Shown here one piece after another: positions 17,367-26,074 of a stretch of 64,000 bases of DNA (position 1 is the first letter of the stretch; each line of letters opens with the position of its first letter). The DNA lies in assembly GCA_016715365.1 (NCBI GenBank), contig JADKAM010000001.1:992001-1056000 (forward strand), read 5' to 3'. Both the position numbers and the translations under genes were made by a program. This stretch comes from Chitinophagaceae bacterium (GTDB lineage Bacteria; Bacteroidota; Bacteroidia; Chitinophagales; Chitinophagaceae). Under the pieces are notes generated by a model. The model did not search any database. It saw only the letters and a program-made list of their open reading frames with translations, and was not told the origin of the DNA.

Positions 17367-18872
17367 ATGCAGAAAAAAATTCAGTCGGCCCTCATTTCAG
17401 TTTTTTACAAAGATGGATTGGAAAATATTGTGCAGCAACTACACCAGCTGGGCATCACTATTTATTCCACAGGTGGTACACAAAAATTTATTGAAGAATT
17501 AAATATCCCCTGTGTACCGGTTGAATCACTGACAACCTATCCATCTATTTTGGGGGGCAGGGTTAAAACATTACATCCGTCTGTATTTGGCGGTATATTG
17601 GGTAAAAGGGAAGATGCAGAACATGTTGCCGAAATGCTACAATACCATATTCCTGAAATTGACCTGGTAATTGTTGATCTGTATCCTTTTGAAGAAACGG
17701 TAGCATCAACCACGGATGAAAAACTGATCATTGAAAAAATCGATATTGGAGGCCCATCCATGATACGTGCTGCCGCAAAAAATCATGCTTCGGTGGTGGT
17801 GGTGGCCGCCAAACAGGATTATGCTTTGCTTGAAGGCATTTTAAAAGAACAAAAAGGCGAAACAACCCTGGATCAACGCCGCCTGTTTGCCATTAAAGCA
17901 TTTGATGTGTGTACCGGTTACGACATGGCTATCTCCAATTATTTTAACCAGTCAGATTTTATAAACCCGTTTAATAAAGAGAAAACTGTTTTACGCTACG
18001 GCGAAAATCCTCATCAGCAGGGCGTGTTTTATGGTAATACCAATGAGATATTTGACAAACTGAATGGCAAAGAATTATCGTATAATAACCTGGTTGATGT
18101 GGATGCAGCTGTGCAGATCATTGGAGAGTTTGACAGCACCACTTTTGCCATCATCAAGCATACCAATGTTTGCGGTATTGCCTCAAGGGTTACCGTAAAG
18201 GAAAGCTGGGATGCAGCCCTGGCCGGCGATCCGGAAAGTGCATTTGGAGGTGTGTTGGTTTGTAATGCTGCGGTTGATGTGGCCACAGCCAATGCCATCA
18301 ACGAAATATTTTTTGAAGTTTTGATTGCACCATCTTATGACGCCGAGGCATTGGAAATTCTGAAAACAAAAAAGAACCGTATTCTGTTACAGCAAAAAAC
18401 AAAGTTCACCGCTACGCATCAATATAAATCTGTTTTAAATGGCATACTTACGCAACAAAACGATCATGGTAAGTACACCGATTGGGAGGAGGAAGGTGGC
18501 AGAGAAACCACAGCAATAGAAAAAGAAGATCTGATTTTTGCCAATATTGTTTGCAAACATTTAAAGAGCAACGCTATTGCCTTGGTAAAAAATAAACAAC
18601 TGATTGGTAAAGGCTGCGGACAAACATCCCGAATTGATTCCCTGCGCCAGTCAATAGAAAAGGCAAAGCAGTTTAATTTTGATCTGAACGGTGCCGTACT
18701 GGCAAGCGATGCTTTCTTTCCGTTTGATGACTGCGTAAAAATTGCACATGCAGCAGGCATCGCATCATTTATACAGCCGGGCGGTTCTATACGTGATAAA
18801 GATTCGATTGAATATTGCAAAGCAAATGCTTTGGCAATGGTAATTACCGGGCTACGGCATTTTAAACATTAA
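17367..18872 (+). CDS. purH: Bifunctional AICAR transformylase / IMP cyclohydrolase
   Basis: 501 residues, catalysing the last two steps of IMP synthesis: formyl transfer from 10-formyl-THF to AICAR, then ring closure. The N-terminal MGS-like cyclohydrolase domain (1-190) has YSTGGTQKFI and the K-T-L-H-P motif in GGRVKTLHPSVFGGIL. The transformylase domain (190-501) has LRYGENPHQQG, IKHTNVCGIA and a C-terminal GGSIRDKDSIEYC. Length is typical. The EamA gene follows after 14 bases, perhaps by read-through. Confidence 0.96.
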   Translation: MQKKIQSALISVFYKDGLENIVQQLHQLGITIYSTGGTQKFIEELNIPCVPVESLTTYPSILGGRVKTLHPSVFGGILGKREDAEHVAEMLQYHIPEIDLVIVDLYPFEETVASTTDEKLIIEKIDIGGPSMIRAAAKNHASVVVVAAKQDYALLEGILKEQKGETTLDQRRLFAIKAFDVCTGYDMAISNYFNQSDFINPFNKEKTVLRYGENPHQQGVFYGNTNEIFDKLNGKELSYNNLVDVDAAVQIIGEFDSTTFAIIKHTNVCGIASRVTVKESWDAALAGDPESAFGGVLVCNAAVDVATANAINEIFFEVLIAPSYDAEALEILKTKKNRILLQQKTKFTATHQYKSVLNGILTQQNDHGKYTDWEEEGGRETTAIEKEDLIFANIVCKHLKSNAIALVKNKQLIGKGCGQTSRIDSLRQSIEKAKQFNFDLNGAVLASDAFFPFDDCVKIAHAAGIASFIQPGGSIRDKDSIEYCKANALAMVITGLRHFKH

Positions 18873-18886
18873 CTACTTTCTTATAC

Positions 18887-19828
18887 ATGATCAGCAGCAA
18901 AAATTTGCCAAAAGGAAAAACTGGTGGATACCTGGCTTTGGCAATTACCAGTATTGTTTGGGGTACCACCTGGGTGGCCAGCAAAATTGGTGTTGCTGAA
19001 ATGCCTGCGTTGCAGATGGCTTATATACGCCAGTTTTTAGGAGGCATTTGTTTTGTGCTTTTCTTCATGCTGTATAGAAAATTAGCTTTACCTACACTCA
19101 AAGAGTTTTTATGGTTGCTGATAATGGCCCTGCTGATGTTTGTATTGGCAAACGGTTTAAGCACCTGGAGTTTAAAATTTATACCTACCGGCTTAAGCGC
19201 ATTGGTGGGTGCCTTATATCCGCTGAGTGTTGTTGTTATTGAAATGGTTTTTTTTAAAAGCCGCAACATGACCATACTTACTTTTATTGGCCTGCTGCTG
19301 GGTATAACCGGTATTGGAATTGTATTTTATGAAAACGCATTTCAACACCATCCGGATGGATTTATTTTTGGTGTAGTATTATCGGTGATTGCTATGTTAA
19401 GCTGGAGTGTAGGCACCATTGTTATTGTGCGAAAGAAAACCAAACTCAATCCGTATTATGCTACCGGTTGGCAAATGCTTATTGGTGCCTTCATTTTATT
19501 TATTGTTGCTGAAACCGCACAACCAACTATTCCATTTAAAAATATTTCTGCTACTGCATGGGGCGCTATCACGTACCTGGTATTGGCTGGCTCATTACTG
19601 GCGTTCATTGCGTTTATCTATTCCATGAAAAAATTGCCTGCAGCTATTTCTTCGTTGTATGCTTATATCAATCCGCTGGTGGCTATGGTAACAGCCGCTA
19701 TTGTGTTGCACGAAAAACTTACGATGTATATTTTGTGGGGAGCTATTGTAACACTGGCTGGTGTGTTCCTGGTAAATTACAGCCTTAAGCGCAGCCGTGA
19801 AAAAATTATTGCTGAGCCTGAGCAATAA
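18887..19828 (+). CDS. EamA/DMT family transporter
   Basis: 313 residues with about ten hydrophobic helices arranged as two EamA repeats (first ~15-145, second ~165-300). The opening GYLALAITSIVWGTTWVASKIG and the repeat-2 motif ISSLYAYINPLVAMVTAAIVLHEKLT are standard for the drug/metabolite exporter superfamily. The substrate cannot be predicted. Its last 23 bases overlap the 3' end of the convergent deacetylase-like gene, so the two transcripts are antisense at their ends. Confidence 0.88.
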   Translation: MISSKNLPKGKTGGYLALAITSIVWGTTWVASKIGVAEMPALQMAYIRQFLGGICFVLFFMLYRKLALPTLKEFLWLLIMALLMFVLANGLSTWSLKFIPTGLSALVGALYPLSVVVIEMVFFKSRNMTILTFIGLLLGITGIGIVFYENAFQHHPDGFIFGVVLSVIAMLSWSVGTIVIVRKKTKLNPYYATGWQMLIGAFILFIVAETAQPTIPFKNISATAWGAITYLVLAGSLLAFIAFIYSMKKLPAAISSLYAYINPLVAMVTAAIVLHEKLTMYILWGAIVTLAGVFLVNYSLKRSREKIIAEPEQ

Positions 19829-21092
19829 ACTGCTCATACATGGTTCTCCACCCTTCAAATTCTTTAGCAGTACCTAAAAAATTGTTGTGCATGATGCTGA
19901 TGAGGGTAGCGTTTACTGCTTTGCAAACAGATAAATAGTGAAGCATTTCATCCAGTGTTTGCTGTGCATTTTGCTGCTGCTCATAAAACGAATTGGCATC
20001 CATAAAACAAAACGGGTGAATGCGCAGTATGGTATTTTCATCCTTCTGCAGGTTATACCAGTAAAACGATGAAGCTACTGATGCCCTGAAACCATTGATA
20101 CTGCCGTAACCCATGCTATAGTCATCAGTTATGCCGGCGTCAGAAAGGCGTTGATATCCTTCGGGTAAATTAAACCGGATATAATGCTGCCTTGACCTGG
20201 TTATGTCCTTTTCACTCATATCTTCCAGCATTTCTTTTTCTGTTTTCAGTAAAGCAGGTTTATCACCGCTTTGCCAGCTTGGGTGCAAACCCACTGTAAA
20301 CTTATTGGCATGTTTACGCACCAGTTTCCAAAGGGCATCTTTTTGCGGAAGTATATTTTTATCGTACTGAGTGTGTTTTTCGGCCACTAAAAAAAAGTAA
20401 ACAGGCTGCAGTTGTTTTTTTTCATGCAGCTCTTTCAGCCAGTCGTAACAATCAAAGGGGTCTTTGGCAAGGCCTGCTAAAACTTTCATACGCTCTGCCG
20501 ATGGGGATCTAAAAAAACCACCCAGGTTTCTTATTAAACCTTTGTGTCTGTATGAAAAGGCAATATCAATATCATAAGTGGGTTGAAAGCTGAAAGTTGA
20601 AAGTTGAATATTAAGCGTTGAGAATTTCTCTTTCAGCTTAACTGCAAAAGCGTTTATCCAGATATTTATCAAAGGCAGATTCAAAAATTTTTCCTGGTAT
20701 GCCAGCGAGTTTTCGTGTGCATAACGGCCATACATATCTTTTTCATGCGGCAGGTATTCTTCGTATCGGGTAATCAAATAAAAAAATGCTGCAAAAATAT
20801 CGAAGTGAAAATCGCTGTTTTCAATTTTAAAAAAAGCTTTGTAATTATTTACTGTAAAACATTCAATGGTTTGCGGTTGTATGTTTTTTTCAAAAAGCAG
20901 GCTGTGGTTTTTTATCTGAAACGCATCATTGCTGAATTCTAAATCGCTGTAGTTAAGCTTTGGCCCAGTGTGCGCTTTAAATTTCTCTGAATCAATGGTT
21001 AGGTTAAATTGCAGGCCCAGCTGCTCTTTAAAAATAAAGGAACAGGTATAAAGCAATCTTGCTGAACCAATATGTGAGTAGATAAGTAGCAT
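19806..21092 (-). CDS. Polysaccharide deacetylase-like protein
   Basis: 428 residues, no signal peptide. The central part has PTYDIDIAFSYRH (about 170-182), resembling the D-x-D metal site of NodB-like deacetylases, and VGLHPSW near 272, a possible zinc histidine. The C-terminal RASVASSFYWYNLQKDENTILRIHPFCFMD is also typical of the Bacteroidota proteins annotated as polysaccharide deacetylase. The first ~150 residues are a family-specific extension. About residues 158-170 (FSTLNIQLSTFSF) are encoded by a word-like repeat tract. Substrate unknown. Confidence 0.7.
   Translation of the reverse strand: MLLIYSHIGSARLLYTCSFIFKEQLGLQFNLTIDSEKFKAHTGPKLNYSDLEFSNDAFQIKNHSLLFEKNIQPQTIECFTVNNYKAFFKIENSDFHFDIFAAFFYLITRYEEYLPHEKDMYGRYAHENSLAYQEKFLNLPLINIWINAFAVKLKEKFSTLNIQLSTFSFQPTYDIDIAFSYRHKGLIRNLGGFFRSPSAERMKVLAGLAKDPFDCYDWLKELHEKKQLQPVYFFLVAEKHTQYDKNILPQKDALWKLVRKHANKFTVGLHPSWQSGDKPALLKTEKEMLEDMSEKDITRSRQHYIRFNLPEGYQRLSDAGITDDYSMGYGSINGFRASVASSFYWYNLQKDENTILRIHPFCFMDANSFYEQQQNAQQTLDEMLHYLSVCKAVNATLISIMHNNFLGTAKEFEGWRTMYEQFIAQAQQ
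20583..20628 (-). repeat. In-frame repeat tract (TTGAAAGCTGAAAGTTGAAAG) in the deacetylase-like gene
   Basis: The plus strand shows three to four copies of an imperfect 8-base word (TTGAAAG followed by CTGAAAG, TTGAAAG, TTGAATA). On the coding strand this gives the serine/threonine/leucine-rich stretch between the N-terminal extension and the metal-binding domain. Confidence 0.55.
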
Positions 21093-21124
21093 TTCAACAC
21101 AAAATAAATAAGTCCCGCCATAGC

Positions 21125-21160
21125 AGGACCATTTTTAATTTTTAATTACCCATTTTTAAT
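21125..21160. repeat. Repeat tract of ATTTTTAATT words at the lutB stop codon
   Basis: ATTTTTAATT, TTTAATTACC and ATTTTTAATT follow each other. Read on the minus strand, the tract contains the lutB stop codon (TAA, 21158-21156) and continues as AATTAAAAATGG words downstream of it. Confidence 0.5.
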
Positions 21161-22532
21161 TCTTATACCGTTCCTTCCACAGCTGGTTAAATGTTTTCTG
21201 GCTAAAATTCAAATCGCTTCTGTTCCTGTTCCAGCCCTTAAACATGCCATTAACCACTTTGTTTTTTAAACTGCCGCTGCCTAAATTCATAAAACCTCTT
21301 TTCAAACTTGCCAGCCGCCATGCTTTCCAGGCCATCCGCTCGGTAAAAGTTGTTAAGCCTTCTTCCACCGATTCGTGCCTGTTTTCCAAAAGCAGTTCGT
21401 GCAGGTTTATTTTTACTGCACATACTTCGGTACAATTACCGCATAGCGATGAGGCATAACTTAAATGCTTGAATTCCTCCATGCCCTGCAGGTGTGGTGT
21501 AATTACACTGCCAATGGGGCCACTGTAAGTAGCACCATAAGCATGGCCGCCAATATTTTTATAAATGGGGCAGGCATTCAGGCAGGCGCCGCAACGGATG
21601 CAGTATAAGCTCTCACGTTGTTTTGGATTTTGTAAAATATTGGTACGGCCGTTATCCAACAGTATCACATACATTTCTTCCGGGCCGTCGGTTTCATTTT
21701 CCTGCCTGGGGCCGGTTACAATAGTATTGTACACCGTAATTTTTTGCCCGGTACCAAAGGTTGAAAGCAGCGGCCAAAACAAACCTAAATCTGTCAGGGA
21801 AGGGATCATTTTTTCGATGCCCACAATAACAATATGTGTTTTAGGAAATGCACAACTCAATCTTGCGTTGCCTTCATTTTCGGTAACTGCAATGCCGCCA
21901 ATATCGCTGATGATGAAATTGGCTCCTGTAACACCCACTTCGGCCTGTACATATTTTTCACGCAGTATTTCTCTTGCCTTCAGCGTTAACTGTTCTGGTG
22001 TAAAATCTATGGGTGTGCCCAATTTTTTATTAAACAGTTTGGCAACATCCTCTTTGTTTTTGTGCATGGCCGGCGTAACAATATGGTAAGGAGCTTCGCC
22101 GTCCAGTTGCTGAATATATTCGCCCAGGTCGGTCTCTACACTTTCAATACCATTTGCTTCCAGCGCTTTGTTCAGGTGAATTTCTTCGGTAACCATGCTC
22201 TTGCTCTTCACCACCGATTGGCAGTTTTTTTCTTTGCAAATTTTTAAAATCTCTTCAATGGCCTGGTCACTATGCTCTGCCCAAATTACTTTGCCACCAC
22301 GTTTGGTAAAATTCAGTTCAAATTCTTCCAGTTGCTGATCAAGGGTTTCAATGGCACGCCACTTCAGGTTTTTGGCCCTTTCCCTGGCCAGGTGTACATC
22401 GGCAAACTGCTCTTTACCCTTTGGTACCGATGCATTGTATTTGCCGATATTAAAATTGATCTTGCGCCTGTGATCCAGATCGGCAGCTTTAACGGTGCTT
22501 TTTGCTATAAAGGTTTGTGATTGTTCCGACAT
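21156..22532 (-). CDS. lutB: LutB/LldF L-lactate oxidation iron-sulfur protein
   Basis: 458 residues from the ATG at 22532 (MSEQSQTFIAKS); an in-frame ATG at 22577 exists but adds an unlikely 15 residues. The N-terminal LUD domain covers ~60-290 (with MVTEEIHLNKALEANGIESVETDLGEYI). Two 4Fe-4S motifs follow: CIRCGACLNACP and CGNCTEVCAVKI. A C-terminal LutB_C tail (WKAWRLA, RGFMNLGSG) completes the family pattern. LutB acts with LutA and LutC in oxidation of L-lactate to pyruvate. Here it stands alone; a LutC-type gene is 17 kb away and lutA is not in the window. Confidence 0.9.
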   Translation of the reverse strand: MSEQSQTFIAKSTVKAADLDHRRKINFNIGKYNASVPKGKEQFADVHLARERAKNLKWRAIETLDQQLEEFELNFTKRGGKVIWAEHSDQAIEEILKICKEKNCQSVVKSKSMVTEEIHLNKALEANGIESVETDLGEYIQQLDGEAPYHIVTPAMHKNKEDVAKLFNKKLGTPIDFTPEQLTLKAREILREKYVQAEVGVTGANFIISDIGGIAVTENEGNARLSCAFPKTHIVIVGIEKMIPSLTDLGLFWPLLSTFGTGQKITVYNTIVTGPRQENETDGPEEMYVILLDNGRTNILQNPKQRESLYCIRCGACLNACPIYKNIGGHAYGATYSGPIGSVITPHLQGMEEFKHLSYASSLCGNCTEVCAVKINLHELLLENRHESVEEGLTTFTERMAWKAWRLASLKRGFMNLGSGSLKNKVVNGMFKGWNRNRSDLNFSQKTFNQLWKERYKN

Positions 22533-22756
22533 GTTAATTTTTTTGTTACCGGCTGTTGTCCCCTGATGAAACTTCAAAGGCAGAGTTTATCCTGACAAAG
22601 GAAGGACTCCGTTCAACAGCGTTAATTCTTATCATCTTTTATCGAAGCAAAGATAGAGTTTTGCCTTTATACTTGCCGGGCATAAAATACCGTGTAGAGG
22701 GTATTTCTTTAGATTTAAAGAGATGCTACATTTATGTTTTAATCAAAATTAGTTTT

Positions 22757-23389
22757 ATGAAAAAGCAGGTTATACTTTTTGTTTCTTTAATGGTATTTGC
22801 ATTCAGCAGCATGGCACAGCGTTCAATTTATTTACCCATGATGATTAAAAATGATGATGGTAGCACAGGATCTTATGATATCCAAAAAGGTGATAAACTG
22901 GTGTACCAGGTAAAAGCCGGCGGCAATGAATATGATTTTATTGTAACCATAAATGATGAGGGAGACAAAGGCATCGATTTTAATTATGAAATGACCAACG
23001 CCAATAAAACCAGCGGCCATGTTACCATAAGTGCCAAAGCTAAAAGCGATGCCACTAAATATGTAAACTTTTTTCGTGGTGGCGAACTGAACCTTACAGA
23101 TGCCTGTACCATCTGGCTATCTGGTAAAAACTTCGGCGATATGCCCAACAAAAAAACTACCATAACCCTTGATAATGGCGCACCCGAAACATTTTACCGT
23201 CCCGAAAAAGATGAAGTAAGTCCTGTTGTAAAAATAAAAGGCGAGGACAAAAAACTGGATGCATTTATAATTAACAATGCAGCAGATGGCAGTGGTAACA
23301 AAACCATGTGGATCAATGGCATTTCCAGTAATTCATTAATAGTAAAAATGGACCTTGGCTGGTCAATTGTTTTGAAGGAGATAAGATAA
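22757..23389 (+). CDS. Secreted protein of unknown function
   Basis: 210 residues from the ATG at 22757, picked because it begins a clean signal peptide (MKKQVILFVSLMVFAFSSMAQ). The frame is open further upstream but that region overlaps the lutB start and is unlike protein. The mature part is beta-rich and polar (KGDKLVYQVKAGGNEYDFIVTINDEG), with one cysteine. I recognise no family. The next secreted gene starts one base after the stop, so the two are co-translated and possibly functionally paired. Confidence 0.65.
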   Translation: MKKQVILFVSLMVFAFSSMAQRSIYLPMMIKNDDGSTGSYDIQKGDKLVYQVKAGGNEYDFIVTINDEGDKGIDFNYEMTNANKTSGHVTISAKAKSDATKYVNFFRGGELNLTDACTIWLSGKNFGDMPNKKTTITLDNGAPETFYRPEKDEVSPVVKIKGEDKKLDAFIINNAADGSGNKTMWINGISSNSLIVKMDLGWSIVLKEIR

Positions 23390-23390
23390 T

Positions 23391-23939
23391 ATGATGCGCT
23401 GCTTTATTTTTCTTTGTGCTTTTATGCTGTGCATCAATCTTCATGCTCAGCACTGCCCCTATGATGGTTCACACCTGGTATCCATTAAGGTTGTTGATAA
23501 GAAAGGCAACATGCTTAAAGAAATAAGCACTGCTTTTTACCTGCTGGAAGTAGACAATCCCCTGGCCGATTCCTGCACCTCAGGCGCCGGCCTGGTAAAA
23601 AAGCAGTTTTTAAACAGTGATGCTTTTATGGCAGAAACAGATAAAAGATTTAACCGTAATGGCTATAATAAAGGATTGAACAACCGGTTAAAAGACGCCG
23701 GTGTTTTTGCAAATGCCAATATGATGCTGACCCTGAACCAGGCAGAAAATACCTGTACGTTAATTGGAAAAAGCGAAACAGTTTACACCAACTATATCTA
23801 CCGGCAACGGAAATTTGTAGTTGCTTATACTGTTAACGGAAAAGAGATCCGTCATCCATTACCTGATGGTTTTATTAGTGCGTTATGCACCAGTAACAGG
23901 GATTTAAAAAACTTTAAGACTGTAACAATTAGATTATAA
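23391..23939 (+). CDS. Secreted cysteine-containing protein of unknown function
   Basis: 182 residues; the signal peptide (MRCFIFLCAFMLCINLHAQ) ends before HCPYDGSHLVSIKVVDKKGN. The opening of the mature chain looks like a carboxypeptidase-regulatory or Ig-like beta-sandwich. Several cysteines (in HCPYDG, DSCTSG, NTCTLIG, LCTSNRD) could form disulfides in the periplasm. It follows the previous secreted gene by one base. No family recognised. Confidence 0.65.
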   Translation: MMRCFIFLCAFMLCINLHAQHCPYDGSHLVSIKVVDKKGNMLKEISTAFYLLEVDNPLADSCTSGAGLVKKQFLNSDAFMAETDKRFNRNGYNKGLNNRLKDAGVFANANMMLTLNQAENTCTLIGKSETVYTNYIYRQRKFVVAYTVNGKEIRHPLPDGFISALCTSNRDLKNFKTVTIRL

Positions 23940-23984
23940 GTTTACTTCAACACTCCTACACTCAATGGGGAAGTAGTGTTTAAC

Positions 23985-25172
23985 TTATTTCAATACTCCC
24001 AATTCTTTCCCAATTTTTGTAAATGCTTCAATGGCTTTATCCAAATGCCGCTGGTTGTGCGCTGCACTTAGCTGCACCCGAATTCTTGCCTGGCCTTTGG
24101 CCACCACCGGAAAGAAGAAACCAATTACATAAATGCCTTCATCCAACAATTTGGCGGCAAAATTTTGTGCAAGTACCGCATCATACAACATGATGGGAAC
24201 AATGGGATGATCACCAGGTTTAATATCAAAACCTGCTTCGGTCATTTTTGCACGGAAGTATTTGGTGTTGTTTTCAAGTGTATCTCTCAGTTCGGTTGTT
24301 TCGCTCAGCATATCCAATACAGCAATGCTTGCCCCCACAATACTTGGTGCCACGGTATTGCTGAACAGATATGGGCGGCTTCTTTGGCGCAGCATTTCAA
24401 TGATTTCTTTGCGTCCGCTGGTAAAACCTCCGCTTGCACCGCCAAGTGCTTTACCCAAAGTGCCGGTAATGATATCGATCCTGCCCATCACATTTCTATA
24501 CTCGTGTGTGCCTCTGCCCGTTTTGCCTAAGAAGCCGCTGCTATGGCATTCGTCAATCATTACAATGGCATCGTACTTATCTGCCAGGTCGCAAATTTTA
24601 TCTAATTGTGCAATGGTGCCATCCATACTGAAACTGCCGTCGGTTACAATAATGCGGCTACGTAAATCTTTTGTCTCAATGAGTTTTGCTTCCAGGTCGG
24701 CCATATTATTATGCTCGTAACGGTAACGCTGTGCTTTACACAAACGAACACCATCAATAATGGAAGCATGGTTCAACGAATCGGAAATGATGGCATCTTC
24801 CTCACCAAACAAGGGTTCAAATACACCGCCATTGGCATCAAAAGCTGCTGCGTATAAAATGGTATCTTCAGTACCTAAAAAATCGGCCAGCTTTTTTTCC
24901 AGTTCTTTATGTATATCCTGGGTACCGCAAATAAAACGAACGCTGCTCATACCATAACCACGCAGATCAATATATTTTTTGGCTGCAGCTAAAACTTTTG
25001 GATGGGAAGAAAGTCCCAGGTAATTATTGGCGCAAAAATTAAGTACGGTCTTGCCGTTAACGATGATCTCGGCGCCCTGCTCGCTGCTGATGATGCGTTC
25101 TTTTTTGGATAGGCCGGCAGTTTCGATTTCGGTAAGTTCGGCGGCAATGCGGCCCACAAATTTCTCGTTCAT
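23985..25172 (-). CDS. kbl: Glycine C-acetyltransferase (2-amino-3-ketobutyrate CoA ligase)
   Basis: 395 residues, a PLP enzyme of the alpha-oxoamine synthase family that splits 2-amino-3-oxobutyrate with CoA to glycine and acetyl-CoA in threonine breakdown. Seen: NFCANNYLGLSSHP near residue 45, DSLNHASIIDG near 130, VMIDECHSSGFLGKTGRGTHEY near 205 and the PLP lysine in TGTLGKALGGASGG near 240. The length and the start MNEKFVGRIAAEL fit Kbl better than its paralogues KBL-like BioF and HemA. Its partner tdh is not in the window. Confidence 0.92.
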   Translation of the reverse strand: MNEKFVGRIAAELTEIETAGLSKKERIISSEQGAEIIVNGKTVLNFCANNYLGLSSHPKVLAAAKKYIDLRGYGMSSVRFICGTQDIHKELEKKLADFLGTEDTILYAAAFDANGGVFEPLFGEEDAIISDSLNHASIIDGVRLCKAQRYRYEHNNMADLEAKLIETKDLRSRIIVTDGSFSMDGTIAQLDKICDLADKYDAIVMIDECHSSGFLGKTGRGTHEYRNVMGRIDIITGTLGKALGGASGGFTSGRKEIIEMLRQRSRPYLFSNTVAPSIVGASIAVLDMLSETTELRDTLENNTKYFRAKMTEAGFDIKPGDHPIVPIMLYDAVLAQNFAAKLLDEGIYVIGFFFPVVAKGQARIRVQLSAAHNQRHLDKAIEAFTKIGKELGVLK

Positions 25173-25210
25173 ATAGTTAAGGTTGATTAGGGCAAATTTA
25201 GGGTAAAATG

Positions 25211-25288
25211 GAACGCTGATGATGCAGATTGAACGGATTGAGGCGGATTTTTCAGTGTAAATCAGTCAGATTCGTGTCATCCGTGTTC
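25211..25288. repeat. 78-bp imperfect palindromic repeat (GGATT words)
   Basis: The tract begins GAACGCTGATGATGC and ends with the roughly complementary GTGTCATCCGTGTTC (11 of 15 positions pair). Between them are repeated GATTGAACGGATTGAGG words. Size and build are like the two TTTCACGCAGAG elements. It lies in the 350-base gap between the divergent kbl and sigma genes, which otherwise holds only the palindrome at 25338 and a candidate ECF promoter. Confidence 0.55.
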
Positions 25289-25337
25289 TATCATTTGCTT
25301 AGATAAAAGCTCAATTATGGTATATCGTACAAGTGAG

Positions 25338-25372
25338 GTTATTCGTTCTTTTTACTAAAAAGAACGGATAAC
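25338..25372. repeat. 35-bp near-perfect palindrome
   Basis: Two 17-base arms (left arm GTTATTCGTTCTTTTTA) flank a single C and pair fully except one G:T. It could form a hairpin or be a binding site for a dimeric protein. It lies 165 bases upstream of the kbl start and 150 bases upstream of the sigma gene. Confidence 0.6.
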
Positions 25373-25446
25373 AGAACAAAGTTCACAACGATGATGCCCA
25401 TAGCTTTACTGCCGGTCCCCCAAAAATTAACTTTTTTCCTTTTTCC

Positions 25447-25474
25447 TGTAACTTTTTATTGCCCACCTTCGTAT
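25447..25474 (+). promoter_or_regulatory. Candidate ECF-type promoter of the sigma factor operon
   Basis: TGTAAC (25447-25452) and CGTAT (25470-25474) are 17 bases apart, a layout resembling ECF sigma promoters (an AAC-containing -35 and a CGT-containing -10). It lies 50 bases before the sigma gene and would suit autoregulation. Pattern match only. Confidence 0.35.
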
Positions 25475-25523
25475 TACACACAAAACAGCCAGCTTGAGCT
25501 AACTTTAACTACTGAACACCTGT

Positions 25524-26009
25524 ATGACGGAGAGAGAATATAATGAATGTGTAAACCTGTATGCAGACAATGTGTACCGCTTTATCCTCAAAAACCTGAG
25601 GCATAATGAGGACGCAAAGGATGTGGTGCAGGGTGCATTTGAAAAACTTTGGATAAACAGGGATAAGGTAGAGCATGACCGCAGTAAAAGCTACCTTTTT
25701 ACCATTGCATACAATCAAATGATTGATCATGTAAGGAAAAACAAAAGGATAGTGCTGAGTGAAGATTTTTCGGAGAATGCCAGGGGAGAAACTTCTCAAA
25801 AGCAGGATGCAAAAAGGATTTTAAACGAGGCCTTGTATAAACTGACTGAAAAACAGCGCAGCCTGGTTTTATTGAAAGATTATGAGGGATACAGTTACGA
25901 AGAGATTGGACAAATAACCGGGCTTAACGAAAGCCAGGTAAAAGTTTATTTACACCGGGCAAGGTTACAATTGAGAGAGTATATTGTGAGCCCGGAAAAC
26001 GTTATTTAG
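25524..26009 (+). CDS. ECF RNA polymerase sigma factor
   Basis: 161 residues. Sigma region 2 covers ~10-75 (NVYRFILKNLRHNEDAKDVVQGAFEKLW and SYLFTIAYNQMIDHVRKNKR); region 4 covers ~105-155 (LTEKQRSLVLLKDYEGYSYEEIGQITGLNESQVKVYLHRARLQL). It is complete and typical of the short extracytoplasmic-function factors of Bacteroidota. The next two genes on the strand are an anti-sigma-like membrane protein and an outer-membrane barrel, so the three probably form a sense-and-respond operon for the envelope. Its stop codon opens a heptamer repeat tract. Confidence 0.9.
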   Translation: MTEREYNECVNLYADNVYRFILKNLRHNEDAKDVVQGAFEKLWINRDKVEHDRSKSYLFTIAYNQMIDHVRKNKRIVLSEDFSENARGETSQKQDAKRILNEALYKLTEKQRSLVLLKDYEGYSYEEIGQITGLNESQVKVYLHRARLQLREYIVSPENVI

Positions 26010-26074
26010 TTAATAGTTGATGGTTGATAGTTCATAGAAGAGCATCGACCATTAACCATGAACCATGAACCATG
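26007..26074. repeat. Heptamer repeat palindrome between sigma and anti-sigma genes
   Basis: The left half is made of TAGTTGATGGTTGATAGTTCAT-like words (7-base period); the right half is CCATTAACCATGAACCATGAACCATGAAC, written here as ATGAACC repeated three times at 26058, 26065 and 26072. The halves are roughly complementary. The tract begins in the sigma stop codon and its last ATG is the start codon of the anti-sigma-like gene. Because the unit is 7 bases, the three ATGs lie in three different frames. Confidence 0.65.

Noticed and set aside
19806..19828. Mis-called stop of the EamA or deacetylase-like gene because they overlap
   Set aside because: Both C-termini fit their families; a 23-base tail-to-tail overlap is acceptable.
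25173..25523. Possible riboswitch or small RNA in the 350-base kbl-sigma gap
   Set aside because: Beyond the repeat tract, one palindrome and a candidate ECF promoter I recognise no conserved riboswitch core or terminator for a small RNA.
26007..26074. CRISPR-like or tRNA-like structure in the heptamer tract
   Set aside because: Unit length is 7 bases with no spacers, and no cloverleaf or T-loop motif is present.
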